DNA of 64,000 nt from JBFXCS01 sp050181915 (GCA_050181915.1 JBFXCS010000001.1:620001-684000); one strand, 5' to 3'. Counted from the stretch's first letter, positions 53,841-62,879 are shown. The notes: generated by a model not told the origin, from the letters alone. Made by a program: numbers and translations.

Positions 53841-55934
53841 GTGTCCTCCGCCTCCGGATACCCCCGCCGGCAGACGGCCCCGCCGACCCTGCCGCACATC
53901 GAGGCGCAGAAGGCGGCGCGCGACGTGCGGGCCCCGCGCGATCCGCCGGCGACCGGGCCGTCGGAACGGAGGGTCTACCGGCTCGACCGGCGGCCGCCGG
54001 CGGCGGGCGGGGTGTCGCAGCAGCTGCGCGACATGCTCGACGGGGAGCAGCTGGCCGCCGTGGAGGGCGCGGGCGGGCGCACGCTGATCCTCGCGTCCGC
54101 CGGATCGGGCAAGACCCGCACCATCGTCGCGCTGCTCGCCCACCTGGTCGAGAGGGGAACGCCGCCCGAGGCGGTGATGCTGGTCACGTTCACCCGCCGG
54201 GCGGCGGGGGAGATGATCGACCGCGCCTCGCGGATGGGCGGCGCCGACCTCTCGGCCGTGACGGCGGGCACCTTCCACGCGGTCTGCGCCCGCCTGCTCC
54301 GCCGCTACGGCCCGCTGGTCGGCGTGCCCGCCTCCTTCACGATCCTCGACGCGGAGGATCAGGCGGAGGTGGTCGCGATCGCCCGCGACGCGCTGCTCGA
54401 CGGACTCGATCCCCGCCCGTCGCTGCCGAAGCCGGCCGCGATCGCGGGCTGGGCGGCCCTCGCCGGCGAGAGCGGCCGCGACTTCGCGGCGGTGGTCCTC
54501 GACCGCAACCCGCGCCTGGGCGACCGCATCGAGCTGCTCTCGGCGATCGCCGAGGGCTACGCGGAGCGCAAGCGCGCGATGGCGGCCCTCGACTACGGCG
54601 ACCTGCTCGTCATGGCCCTGCGGCTGGTGGAGGAGCACGAGCGGGTGCGCCGCCGCCTGGGCGAGAGGTACCGCTGGATCCTGGTGGACGAGCTGCACGA
54701 CGTGAATCCGGTGCAGGCGCGCCTGGTCGAGGCGATCGCCCGGGAGGGCGGCAACCTGGTCGCCGTCGCCGACCCCGATCAGGCGATCTACTCGTGGCGC
54801 GGCGCCGACCCCGAGGTGGTCGAGCGCTTCGCCGCGGCGCCGGCGACGCGGATCTTCCCCCTGCAGACGAACTACCGCTCCACCCCCGAGGTGGTCGCCT
54901 TCGCCCAGGAGACCCTCCCCGCCGGCAACCCCTACGGGAAGCGCCTGCGCGCGCGCCGCCCCGCCTCCGGCGCGCGTCCGGTGGTGGCGCACCTGGCCTC
55001 GGTGCAGGACGAGGCGAGCTTCGTGGTGCAGCGCATCGCCGACCTCATCACCGCCGGCCGCGCCCCGGGCGAGATCGCGGTCCTCTACCGGGCGCACCAC
55101 CACTCCATCGACCTGCAGCTCGCGCTCGCGCAGTCCGGCGTCGAGTTCGAGCTCTACTCGGGAGCCCGCTTCGTGGAGAGCGCGCACGTCAAGGACGTGC
55201 TCGCCTTCTGCCGCCTGCGCCACAACCCGCGCGACGAGCTGGCCTGGCATCGCGCCCTGCGGCTGTTCGAGCGCGTCGGCCATCGGACCGCGGCCCGCAC
55301 CTGGGCGCGCATCGCCGCGGCGCCCGACCCGCTCGCCGCCGCCGCGGCCCTGCGGCCGCGCGGCGCGGCCGCCGCCGGCCTGGCCCGCTTCGCGCGGACC
55401 GTGTCCGGGATCGCCGCCCTCGACCGCCCCGACGAGATCATCCTCGCGGTGGCCCGCGCCGACTGGTACCGCGACCGCCTGCAGCGCGCGTACCCCAACT
55501 GGCGCGACCGCGAGGGCGACCTCGCCCGCCTCGCCGAGCTGGCCGCCCGGGCCCCGAGCCTCGACCGCTTCCTGGCCGACGTGCAGCTGGCCGAGCGCAT
55601 CGAGGCCGACGAGGACCTCTCCGGCCCGGCCCGCCGGGTGGCGCTGTCGAGCATCCACCAGGCGAAGGGCCTGGAGTGGCCGGTCGTCTTCCTGCTGCAG
55701 GTCGAGGCGGGCTCGTTCCCGTCCGGGTGGGCGGTGAGCGAGGGCAACCTGGCCGAGGAGGAGCGCCTCTTCTACGTCGCGGGCACCCGGGCCGCCGACG
55801 AGCTCTACCTGTGCCGGCCGATCGCGGCGCGGCGGTCGTGGGACACCGGCGCCGGCGCCATCGCCGTCAACGCCGGCCAGGGATTCCTCGACCGCGACCT
55901 CGGCGACCTGGTCGAGGAGTGGTCGGTGCGGTGA
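53841..55934 (+). CDS. UvrD/PcrA-like superfamily 1A DNA helicase
   Basis: 697 residues. A ~55-residue basic, Pro-rich head precedes the helicase core: Walker A ASAGSGKT (85-92), motif Ia VTFTRRAAGEM, motif II DELHD (283-287, where DEYQD is usual), motif III-like DPDQAIYSWRGAD, motif IV NYRSTPEV, motif V SSIHQAKGLEW and motif VI EERLFYVAGTRA. All ATPase motifs are there. The 2B region is short and the C-terminal PcrA tail is missing. Probably a 3'-5' repair helicase. It is coupled to a DUF3891 gene by GTGA. Confidence 0.9.
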   Translation: MSSASGYPRRQTAPPTLPHIEAQKAARDVRAPRDPPATGPSERRVYRLDRRPPAAGGVSQQLRDMLDGEQLAAVEGAGGRTLILASAGSGKTRTIVALLAHLVERGTPPEAVMLVTFTRRAAGEMIDRASRMGGADLSAVTAGTFHAVCARLLRRYGPLVGVPASFTILDAEDQAEVVAIARDALLDGLDPRPSLPKPAAIAGWAALAGESGRDFAAVVLDRNPRLGDRIELLSAIAEGYAERKRAMAALDYGDLLVMALRLVEEHERVRRRLGERYRWILVDELHDVNPVQARLVEAIAREGGNLVAVADPDQAIYSWRGADPEVVERFAAAPATRIFPLQTNYRSTPEVVAFAQETLPAGNPYGKRLRARRPASGARPVVAHLASVQDEASFVVQRIADLITAGRAPGEIAVLYRAHHHSIDLQLALAQSGVEFELYSGARFVESAHVKDVLAFCRLRHNPRDELAWHRALRLFERVGHRTAARTWARIAAAPDPLAAAAALRPRGAAAAGLARFARTVSGIAALDRPDEIILAVARADWYRDRLQRAYPNWRDREGDLARLAELAARAPSLDRFLADVQLAERIEADEDLSGPARRVALSSIHQAKGLEWPVVFLLQVEAGSFPSGWAVSEGNLAEEERLFYVAGTRAADELYLCRPIAARRSWDTGAGAIAVNAGQGFLDRDLGDLVEEWSVR

Positions 55935-56734
55935 TCGCCTCCCGCCGCGACGGACGGCTGGTGCTGGTGCGCCAGGTCGACCATCAGGACCAGTGCGGGC
56001 TGATGGCCGATGTGTGGGGCAACGAGGAGTTCGCCCGGCCGCAGCCGTACGCGCCCCTGGCTCTCGCCGCCCGGCGCCACGACGAGGGCTGGCGGCGCTG
56101 GGAGGAGCACCCGCGCATCGACGCCGACGGCGCTCCCCGCGGCTTCACCGCGATGGACCTCGACGAGCACGTCGCCCTGTACCGCCGCGGCATCGAGGCG
56201 GCCGTGGCCGCCGACGCCCGCGCGGGTCTGCTCGTGAGCCTGCACGGCCAGGGCCTCTACGAGCGCAGGCGGGGCCTCGACCCCGGCCCGGTCACCCCGC
56301 GCGACGAGCGGCCGCCCGTGCTGCGCGAGTACCTCGACGACCAGGACGCCGTGCAACGGGCGGCGCGCGCCTCGATCGGGGCCGATCCCGCCCTGCCGCG
56401 GTGGGAGTGGGCGGCCTACCGGCTGCTGCAGGCGTGGGACGTGCTGAGCCTCTACCTCACCTGGACGCCGCTGGTGGAGGGACGCACCATGACGCTGCCG
56501 CGGGTGCCGCGCGCGATCGGCGACGCGGAGGGCGTCGACCTCGTGCTCGCGCCGGGCGCGGGGCCGGGCCGGGCCACCTGCGCGCCCTGGCCCTTCGCCG
56601 CGCCCTCGGTCGACCTGCCGGTGAGGGCCCGCGCGATCGAGGACCGCCGCTACCTGTCCGACGACGACCTGCGGAGCGCCCTGGCGGCGGCTCCCTGGAC
56701 GGAGCTGGGCGCCGTCCTGAGCGCCGGCTCCTGA
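55931..56734 (+). CDS. DUF3891 family protein
   Basis: 267 residues matching the DUF3891 plan: an N-terminal QVDHQDQCGLMADVWG segment, the ARRHDEGWRRWEEHP motif with an HD pair near residue 49, a long helical middle and a WDVLSLYL segment. The His/Asp arrangement hints at a metal-dependent HD-like hydrolase, but no function is known to me. The GTG start overlaps the helicase stop. Confidence 0.75.
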   Translation: MIASRRDGRLVLVRQVDHQDQCGLMADVWGNEEFARPQPYAPLALAARRHDEGWRRWEEHPRIDADGAPRGFTAMDLDEHVALYRRGIEAAVAADARAGLLVSLHGQGLYERRRGLDPGPVTPRDERPPVLREYLDDQDAVQRAARASIGADPALPRWEWAAYRLLQAWDVLSLYLTWTPLVEGRTMTLPRVPRAIGDAEGVDLVLAPGAGPGRATCAPWPFAAPSVDLPVRARAIEDRRYLSDDDLRSALAAAPWTELGAVLSAGS

Positions 56735-56790
56735 CCGGGGCGACGCCCGGACGCCGTCGTGGAGCACGGCGCCCGGACGGGAGCCCGGGG

Positions 56791-57000
56791 TCAGTCCTCG
56801 TACTTGAACGAGATCGACAGGCGGCTGCGGTACTGGGACACCTTGCCGTCCTCGATGGTCACGTCCTGCTCGATGACCTCGGCGACGCGCAGGTCGCGGA
56901 GGGTCTTGCTCGCCCTCTGGACGGCGTTCGCCGTCGCGTCCTCCCAGGAGTCGGTGCTGGTGCCGACGATCTCGATGACCTTGTAGACGCTGTTCGCCAT
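56791..57000 (-). CDS. Dodecin
   Basis: 69 residues, the flavin-storing dodecamer subunit. MANSVYKVIEIVGTS at the start, SWEDATANAV in the helix and the RVAEVIEQD and YRSRLSISFKYE strands are diagnostic. ATG 57000 has a GAGGG site; the frame extends upstream but without homology. Dodecins buffer free riboflavin/FMN and often CoA. Confidence 0.93.
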   Translation of the reverse strand: MANSVYKVIEIVGTSTDSWEDATANAVQRASKTLRDLRVAEVIEQDVTIEDGKVSQYRSRLSISFKYED

Positions 57001-57097
57001 GGCGGTTTGCCCTCGCATGCGTGGGTGAACATGACGAGCCGGGTTCAGCTCGTGCCTATCCTCACAAGCAAGGGGGTCGGGTGGCAAGACCCCGGGA

Positions 57098-57868
57098 TCA
57101 GATCGCGATGGTTCCCTCGGAACGCAGCCGCCACAGCGTGAGCTCGATGCGGGCGCGCAGGTTCGCGTCGGCGGGGACCGCGAGCAGGCCGGCCGCCGGG
57201 GTGCCCAGCATCACGGCCGTTCCGGCCTCGGCGCGCAGGGCGGCGTACCCGCAGCACAGCGCGTCGAGCCGGGCGGCGTCGTCGGCGACGGCCGCGGCGT
57301 CGGCGGGGTCGGGCGCCCAGCCGCCCAGGTCGAGCACCCCGGCCAGCAGGTCCCAGGCGGGCAGGAGCCCCGATGCCCGTCCGCGCCCCGCGCCGCGGGG
57401 GCGATAGGCCGGCGCGCGGACGGCCGGCCAGGCCGCGCGGTAGTCGGCCAGGTCGAGGGGCGGCGCATCGGGCGGGTGGGCGCGTTCCCAGGCGATCTGG
57501 CGCAGCACCTGATCCGGCAGGGCCTCGGCCACGGCGCGCCCGGCGGCGAGCGCCGCGGCCAGGTCGACGCCGCGCATGCCCCCGGTGACGGCCACGAGCC
57601 GGTCGCGGGCGACGGGGAAGGCCGGGACGTCGCACCAGGCGAGCACGGCCTCTGCGTCGCGGCGGCCGGTGCGGCGGGGGGCGACGAGCGGCGCGTCCAC
57701 GGTGAGCCGCGCGACGCCCTCCAGCAGGGAGAGGATCTCCTCGTCGCCGCGCGCCAGATCGAGCGCCAGCAGGGTGCCGTCGCCGTCGAGGCGGGCCACC
57801 GCAGAGCGCAGCGGTCCGTCCAGCGCATCGACCCGCTGCAGCAGGTGGACTCCGGCCACCTCGGTCAT
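57098..57868 (-). CDS. DUF429 family protein (predicted RNase H-fold nuclease)
   Basis: 256 residues. The middle carries the DUF429-type APLVAPRRTGRRDAEA segment and a VTGGMRGVDLAAAL motif, with a late DALCCGYAAL helix. DUF429 proteins are predicted RNase H-like nucleases of unknown role. It diverges from the 57970 membrane gene. Confidence 0.65.
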   Translation of the reverse strand: MTEVAGVHLLQRVDALDGPLRSAVARLDGDGTLLALDLARGDEEILSLLEGVARLTVDAPLVAPRRTGRRDAEAVLAWCDVPAFPVARDRLVAVTGGMRGVDLAAALAAGRAVAEALPDQVLRQIAWERAHPPDAPPLDLADYRAAWPAVRAPAYRPRGAGRGRASGLLPAWDLLAGVLDLGGWAPDPADAAAVADDAARLDALCCGYAALRAEAGTAVMLGTPAAGLLAVPADANLRARIELTLWRLRSEGTIAI

Positions 57869-57921
57869 CGGGCGCCGAGGTGGGATCCGGATGTCTCTGG
57901 ACGTCGGGGCGTCGCGCGCAC

Positions 57922-57934
57922 TACGCTCCGCCGG
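57922..57934 (+). promoter_or_regulatory. -10 box before a short upstream ORF
   Basis: TACGCT (57922-57927) is seven bases before ATG 57935, the same geometry as at the other leaderless starts in this window. Confidence 0.45.
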
Positions 57935-57973
57935 ATGTTCGCCGCCCGCCCTGTGCCCGGAGCCCGGTCGTGA
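57935..57973 (+). CDS. 12-codon leader peptide coupled to a membrane protein gene
   Basis: ATG 57935 reads MFAARPVPGARS and stops at a TGA that overlaps the GTG of the next gene (GTGA at 57970-57973). With a -10 box seven bases upstream, ribosomes would load on this leaderless ORF and re-initiate at the membrane gene. It could be a regulatory leader or just a loading platform. Confidence 0.45.
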   Translation: MFAARPVPGARS

Positions 57974-58260
57974 GCACCATCCTGCTCCTCATCATCGCCC
58001 TGATCGCGCCGTGGACCGTTCATCTGGCGCCGCCGCGCCAGCGCGCCCTGGCGCTCGTCGGGGTGGTCGCCGTGTTCCTGCTGTACGGCATCTTCGCCGA
58101 GAACCCGCTGGCGCGGTGGGAGATGTGGGCGGGCCTCGCCGCCGGCATCCTCACGGTGCTGTTCCTCTCCGCCGGCGGCGGCGGAGGCCGGAGCGCCCGC
58201 TCGCGCCCGCGCAGGCGGCGCTACGAGGACGGCGGCAACGAGCCGACAGGGGAGATCTGA
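57970..58260 (+). CDS. Small membrane protein, uncharacterised
   Basis: 96 residues: three hydrophobic segments (about 3-16, 24-43, 50-68) and a basic/acidic tail (RSRPRRRRYEDGG). No family recognised. GTG 57970 overlaps the stop of a 12-codon upstream ORF that carries the promoter-proximal start. It converges on the PDZ/TPR gene. Confidence 0.6.
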   Translation: MSTILLLIIALIAPWTVHLAPPRQRALALVGVVAVFLLYGIFAENPLARWEMWAGLAAGILTVLFLSAGGGGGRSARSRPRRRRYEDGGNEPTGEI

Positions 58261-58288
58261 GAGCCCCGGCGACGCGGCCCGGCCCCGC

Positions 58289-59647
58289 TCAGGGATCGAG
58301 CGGGTTCAGATCCTCCGAGATCACGGTCGCGGCGCGCTGGGCGTCGTCCAGCAGGATGAGTCCCCGGCGCAGCGCCTTGAGCGCCCCGGCCCTGTCGCCG
58401 GTCTTGGCGAGGGCGATGCCGTACGGCAGGAAGGCGTCGGCGTAGCGCGGGTCGAGGCGCACCGCGCGGGCGGCGGAGGCCACCGCCTCCGGGTAGCGCT
58501 GCAGCGAGATCTCGGCGTAGGCCTGGTAGCCGAGCGACGCCGCGTCGGCGGGATCGAGGCCGACGGCCGTCTGGAAGGACTCCAGCGACGGCTGGTCCCG
58601 GTCGAGGGCCGAGAGGGCGACGCCGCGCCCGAACCACGCGGCCGCGAGCTTCGGATCCTTCGTCCGCGCGCGGTTGTACGCGCCGAGCGCCGGCTTCCAC
58701 TTGCCCTGGCGGGCCATCACGTCGGCCCGCAGCAGCTCGCCCTGCGCCGTGACGCGCCAGGCCTTGGGCCAGCCGGCCCAGAGCTTCAGCGCCTCGGCGG
58801 GCGCGCCGGCGTCGAGGCGCTGGCGGGCCTGGGCGACCCGGTAGGCGACCACCCGGGGCTCGCGCTTCACGGCCACGGCCAGCGACGCCGCGTAGTTCGG
58901 CGCGGCCGTCCAGTCCGGCTTCAGGGTCACGTTCGACTGCACCGTCTGGCCCTTGCGCACGTAGGTGATCGGCACGGGCGTCGAGGCGGGCAGCGCGCGC
59001 AGCACGGTGGTCCACACGCCCGGCGAGGTGATGGCCGTCCCGTTGAGGGACGTGACGACGTCCCCGCGGCGCAGCCCCGAGCCCACGAACGCCCCCTTCG
59101 GGCCCACCACGGCGATCAGCTGCCCCTGGGCGGTGGTGCCGGCCTGGCGCTGGAAGGCCTTCACCAGGGGCACGGTGTAGGCGTCGACCATCCCGCGGGG
59201 CGCGGTGAGCTTGAGCTGGAAGGCCCGCTGGACCACGGCCGAGGTGCGGTTCTGGGCGTCGGTGGCCTGCAGGCGGATGCGGTACCTGCCCGGCAGCAGC
59301 TGGAAGCCGCGGCCGTCGACCGCCTCGATCCGCAGGTACGTCCGGCCGGCGGGCCGATCCGATGCGTCGGTGGAGGTCTGGGCGATGCTGCCGTCGGGCT
59401 TGGCCACCTGCACCGTCAGCTTCGCCGGTGTCGCGAGCTTGATGCCGACCAGGAAACGGGCGTGCCCCTGCTGCGCGCTGATGACGCGCGGCAGGCGCAG
59501 CGACGAGAGGGCCGGTGGCCCGGCGGGGGCCGTCGGCGCCGTGGTGGTCGGCGTGGTTTGGGCGGGCTGCTGGGCGAGGGCGGTCGCGGCTCCGGCCACG
59601 AGGGCCGTCGCGACGCCGATCGCCGCCGCTGTGGCGATGCGCGGCAC
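58289..59647 (-). CDS. Exported PDZ-TPR protein
   Basis: 452 residues. An N-terminal signal or anchor (about 4-28, Ala/Gly-rich, ending ATALAQQ) is followed by a Thr/Pro linker and a beta-sandwich (about 45-150). A PDZ domain (about 160-245) shows GSGLRRGDVVTSLNGTAI, and TPR repeats (about 280-430) show AAAWFGRGVALSALDRDQPSLESF. There is no protease domain. It is probably an extracytoplasmic scaffold. GTG 59647 sits seven bases after a TAGGGT -10, so the longer frame upstream is rejected. Confidence 0.75.
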   Translation of the reverse strand: MPRIATAAAIGVATALVAGAATALAQQPAQTTPTTTAPTAPAGPPALSSLRLPRVISAQQGHARFLVGIKLATPAKLTVQVAKPDGSIAQTSTDASDRPAGRTYLRIEAVDGRGFQLLPGRYRIRLQATDAQNRTSAVVQRAFQLKLTAPRGMVDAYTVPLVKAFQRQAGTTAQGQLIAVVGPKGAFVGSGLRRGDVVTSLNGTAITSPGVWTTVLRALPASTPVPITYVRKGQTVQSNVTLKPDWTAAPNYAASLAVAVKREPRVVAYRVAQARQRLDAGAPAEALKLWAGWPKAWRVTAQGELLRADVMARQGKWKPALGAYNRARTKDPKLAAAWFGRGVALSALDRDQPSLESFQTAVGLDPADAASLGYQAYAEISLQRYPEAVASAARAVRLDPRYADAFLPYGIALAKTGDRAGALKALRRGLILLDDAQRAATVISEDLNPLDP

Positions 59648-59660
59648 GCGCCGGACCCTA
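59648..59660 (-). promoter_or_regulatory. -10 box of the PDZ-TPR gene, leaderless start
   Basis: On the minus strand TAGGGT (59660-59655) is seven bases before GTG 59647. Confidence 0.5.
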
Positions 59661-59703
59661 CCAGCGCCGGCCGCGGGGCCCGCTGGGAGGCGTTCCGCGG
59701 GAG

Positions 59704-59718
59704 TAGAGTCGCCCGCTG
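59704..59718 (+). promoter_or_regulatory. -10 box of the thymidine-phosphorylase-like gene, leaderless start
   Basis: TAGAGT (59704-59709) is nine bases before ATG 59719. It is only about 45 bp from the divergent PDZ-TPR -10. Confidence 0.5.
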
Positions 59719-61029
59719 ATGGCGGCGCCCCTCGCACCCGTGGAGGTCATCGAGCGGAGCCTGCGCGGTGCACCGGTCGACGCGGTGAGCGTCGAGGAGT
59801 TCGTCCGCGGCTGGCTCGACGGCTCGGCGGCCGATGCCCAGCTGGCGGCCTGGTGCATGGCGGGCGGCGGCGCCGCCATGCCGCGCGACCAGGTCGAGGC
59901 GTTGGCCGTGGGCCTGCTCGGGTCGGGCGACCGGCTCGAGCTGGGCGGGCTGGGCGAGGTGGGGGCGATCCACTCGGCCGGGGCCGTGGGCGACGCCGCG
60001 ATCATCGTCGCCTGGCCGCTGGCCGCCGCCCTGGGGGTGCGCGTGGCCACCCTGGCGCCGCGGGGGGTGGCGCACACGGGGTGCCCGGTGGAGGCCCTCA
60101 CCACGATCCCGGGCTTCCGCGCCGACCTGGCCCTCGACGGCTTCGTCCGCCGGGTGCGCGACGCCGGCATCGCGGTGGCCGAGCGGCCCGAGCGCCTGGC
60201 GCCGGGCGAGCGGCGCCTGCGGGCCCTGCGCGACTCCACCGGCAGCGGGCCGCGCGCCGGGATCGTCGCCGCCACGCTGCTGGTGGAGGTGGTCGCCGGC
60301 GGCGCGCCGGCGGGGGTCGTCGAGATCGCCCACGGCCCGGGCGGCCTGGTGGCCGACGCGGCCGAGGCGTCCGTCGTGGCGGGACACGTCGTGGCCCTGG
60401 CCCGGCGGTGGGAGCGCGGCGTGCGGCCGGTCGCGATCGGGCTGGAGGAGCCGCTGGGCCGCGGCGCGGGCGGCGCGATCGAGGTGCGCGAGGCGGCCGA
60501 GGCGCTGCGCGGGGGCGGCACGCCCCAGGTGCGCGAGCTGGCGGCGCGCCTGGCCGGGGAGCTCGCGGAGGCGGCCGGCGTCGCGGCGGCGGGCGAGGGG
60601 GCGGCGCGGGCCGCGCAGGCGCTGAGGTCCGGCGCGGCGCTGGAGGCGGCCGAGCGCTGGGCCGAGGCCCAGGAGGGCGATCCGGAGGTCTGGTCGAACC
60701 CGGGCCTGCTGCCCGTCGCGCCGGTGCGGATCGACGTGGTGGCGCCCGCCGACGGCTGGCTGACCCGCGTCGACGCCCGGGCGGTGGGCGAGGCGGCGCG
60801 GTGGATCGGCGCCGGCCGCCTGCACCCCCACCAGTCGGTCGACCCGGTGGTCGGGGTCGAGCTGCTCGCCCGCGCCGGGGAGCCGGTGGCGCGCGACCAG
60901 CCGGTGGCGGTCGTCCACGCGCGCGACGAGTGGATGGGCGAGAGGGGCCGGGACATCCTGGCCACCGGGGTCGAGGTGTCGCCGGCCCCGCCGGCCGAGG
61001 GGGAGGGGGACGATGCCGGAGCTGCCTGA
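59719..61029 (+). CDS. Thymidine/pyrimidine-nucleoside phosphorylase homologue with altered active site
   Basis: 436 residues with the full architecture of DeoA/Pdp: a small helical domain, a Rossmann-like domain with IHSAGAVGD where the family has KHSTGGVGD, then AHTG and IPGF, and a C-terminal domain ending in the Pyr-nucleoside-phosphorylase fold (VDPVVGVELL). The phosphate-binding K84 of E. coli numbering is I84, K190 is E190, Tyr168 is Arg and Ser186 is Thr, while S86 and R171 remain. It is unlikely to be an ordinary thymidine phosphorylase. It overlaps mutM by 17 bases. Confidence 0.75.
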   Translation: MAAPLAPVEVIERSLRGAPVDAVSVEEFVRGWLDGSAADAQLAAWCMAGGGAAMPRDQVEALAVGLLGSGDRLELGGLGEVGAIHSAGAVGDAAIIVAWPLAAALGVRVATLAPRGVAHTGCPVEALTTIPGFRADLALDGFVRRVRDAGIAVAERPERLAPGERRLRALRDSTGSGPRAGIVAATLLVEVVAGGAPAGVVEIAHGPGGLVADAAEASVVAGHVVALARRWERGVRPVAIGLEEPLGRGAGGAIEVREAAEALRGGGTPQVRELAARLAGELAEAAGVAAAGEGAARAAQALRSGAALEAAERWAEAQEGDPEVWSNPGLLPVAPVRIDVVAPADGWLTRVDARAVGEAARWIGAGRLHPHQSVDPVVGVELLARAGEPVARDQPVAVVHARDEWMGERGRDILATGVEVSPAPPAEGEGDDAGAA

Positions 61030-61858
61030 GGTCGAGACGATCCGCCGGCAGCTGGACGAGCGCGTCCGGGACCGCACGATCGTCGCGGTGGAGATCGTCG
61101 ATCCCAAGGTCACGTCGCCCGAGGCGCCCGAGGCGATGGCGGCGGCCCTGCTGGGACGGCGCATCCTGGCCGTCGGGCGGCGCGGCAAGTACCTGCTGGT
61201 GTCCCTCGACTCGGGCGAGACCCTGGCGATCCACCTGCGGATGACCGGGCGCCTGCACTGGCAGCGCGGCCCGGAGCTCGCGCCCGAGCGGTTCCTGCGG
61301 GCGCGCCTCACCCTCGACGACGGCAGCTCGCTCACCTTCGGCGACATGCGCCGCTTCGGGCGCTGGTGGATGGTGCCGGCCGCCGACGGCGACGCGGAGG
61401 ACTACTGGCGCGCGCGGGTCGGGGTGGAGCCGCTCACGCCGCGCTTCACGGCGAAGGCCCTCGGCGCCCTGCTGGAGGGCCGGCGCGGCCCCGTCAAGGC
61501 GACCCTCCTGAACCAGGCCCTGGTGGCCGGCCTGGGCAACATGTACGTCGACGAGGCCCTCTTCCAGGCCCGCATCCACCCCCTGCGGCCGGCCGGCGGC
61601 CTCGACGCCGACGAGGTGCGGCGGCTGCACCGGGCGATCCGCGACCGCCTGGCCGCGGCGGTGGAGGCCGGCGGAGCGTCGATCGACAGCTACCGGGACT
61701 CGCTGGGCGAGCGCGGCTCGATGCAGGACCTGCTGCGCGTGCACCTGCACCGCGACGAGCCCTGCCCCCGCTGCGGCACCCCGATCGTGAAGACCCGCGT
61801 CGCCCAGCGCGGCACCTACTGGTGCCCCCGCTGCCAGCCGGAGCCCGCGCCGTGGTGA
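61013..61858 (+). CDS. mutM: Formamidopyrimidine-DNA glycosylase
   Basis: Removes oxidised purines such as 8-oxoguanine and nicks the DNA. 281 residues. The N-terminal PELPE gives catalytic P2 and E3, K59 (RRGKY) is the conserved lysine, NMYVDEALF is the helix-two-turn-helix, and the zinc finger is C251, C254, C271, C274. ATG 61013 lies inside the end of the upstream gene; the stop overlaps the next start (GTGA). Confidence 0.96.
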   Translation: MPELPEVETIRRQLDERVRDRTIVAVEIVDPKVTSPEAPEAMAAALLGRRILAVGRRGKYLLVSLDSGETLAIHLRMTGRLHWQRGPELAPERFLRARLTLDDGSSLTFGDMRRFGRWWMVPAADGDAEDYWRARVGVEPLTPRFTAKALGALLEGRRGPVKATLLNQALVAGLGNMYVDEALFQARIHPLRPAGGLDADEVRRLHRAIRDRLAAAVEAGGASIDSYRDSLGERGSMQDLLRVHLHRDEPCPRCGTPIVKTRVAQRGTYWCPRCQPEPAPW

Positions 61859-62850
61859 CGGCGGTCGGCGGCGTCCGGGTGGGGCATTGGACGGACGCCG
61901 GGGCGGGAACGGGCTGCACGGTCATCCTCCCGCCCGAGGGGACGATCGGGGCGGTGGAGGTGCGCGGGGGCGGACCGGCGACGCACGAGACCGAGCTGCT
62001 CGCGCCCCTCTCGGCGGTCCACGGCGTCACCGCGCTGGTGTTCTCCGGGGGGAGCGCCTTCGGGCTCGCCGCGGCGTCGGGCGTGGTGCGCTGGTGCGAG
62101 GAGCGGGGGCTGGGCCACGACACCGGCGTCGCGCGGGTGCCGATCGTCCCGGCGGCCTGCATCTACGACCTGGGCGTCACCGGCAACGGACGCCGCCCCG
62201 GTCCGGACGAGGGCTACGCCGCCTGCGAGGCGGCGACCGGCGGGCCCTATGCGCTGGGCTGCGTGGGGGCCGGCACCGGCGCCACGGTCGGGAAGCTGCG
62301 CGCCCGGGACGGGTGGTGCAAGGGGGGGCTGGGCGCCGCGGCGCGGGTCGTCCACGACGGGGCCACCGTCGCGGCCCTGGCGGTGGTGAACGCATGGGGG
62401 GACGTGATCGACGAGGACGGATCGGTGCTGGCGGGCGCCTTCGCCCCGGGCGAGGGATTCCTGGGCGCGAGCCGCCGGGTCATCGAGGAGCCGCCGGTGC
62501 ACCCGCGGCTCGCCGCGCCGGAGAACACGACCCTCGTCTGCGTGGTCACCGACGCGCGCCTCGACCGGGCCCAGGCCGGGCAGGTGGCGCGCATGGCGCA
62601 CGCGGGCATGGCCCGGGCGGTGTCGCCCGTGCACACGCCCATCGACGGCGACGCCCTGTTCTGCCTCGCCACCGGCGCCCGGGCGGCGAGCGTCTTCGCC
62701 TGCGGCGTGGCGGCGGCGGAGGTCACCGCCGCCGCGATCCGCAGCGCCGTGCGCGAGGCGACCTCCCTGCGGGGGGTGCCGTCGGCGGCCGACCGCAGGG
62801 CCGGCGCCGAGGGGCCCGGCTCCCCGCATGGGGGGGCGGCGAGCCTCTAA
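61855..62850 (+). CDS. P1 family peptidase (DmpA/S58-like)
   Basis: 331 residues of the Ntn-type P1 family: the opening GGVRVGHWTD, the FSGGSAFGLAAASGV core, GAGTGATVGKL in the middle, and the self-processing region APENTTLVCVVTDA, where autocleavage before a Thr/Ser exposes the nucleophile. Members are aminopeptidases, for example beta-peptidyl or D-aminopeptidases. GTG 61855 overlaps the mutM stop; GTG 61852 is one codon earlier. Confidence 0.85.
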   Translation: MTAVGGVRVGHWTDAGAGTGCTVILPPEGTIGAVEVRGGGPATHETELLAPLSAVHGVTALVFSGGSAFGLAAASGVVRWCEERGLGHDTGVARVPIVPAACIYDLGVTGNGRRPGPDEGYAACEAATGGPYALGCVGAGTGATVGKLRARDGWCKGGLGAAARVVHDGATVAALAVVNAWGDVIDEDGSVLAGAFAPGEGFLGASRRVIEEPPVHPRLAAPENTTLVCVVTDARLDRAQAGQVARMAHAGMARAVSPVHTPIDGDALFCLATGARAASVFACGVAAAEVTAAAIRSAVREATSLRGVPSAADRRAGAEGPGSPHGGAASL

Positions 62851-62879
62851 GCTGCCCGCGGCCACCGACTGGGAGAGCG

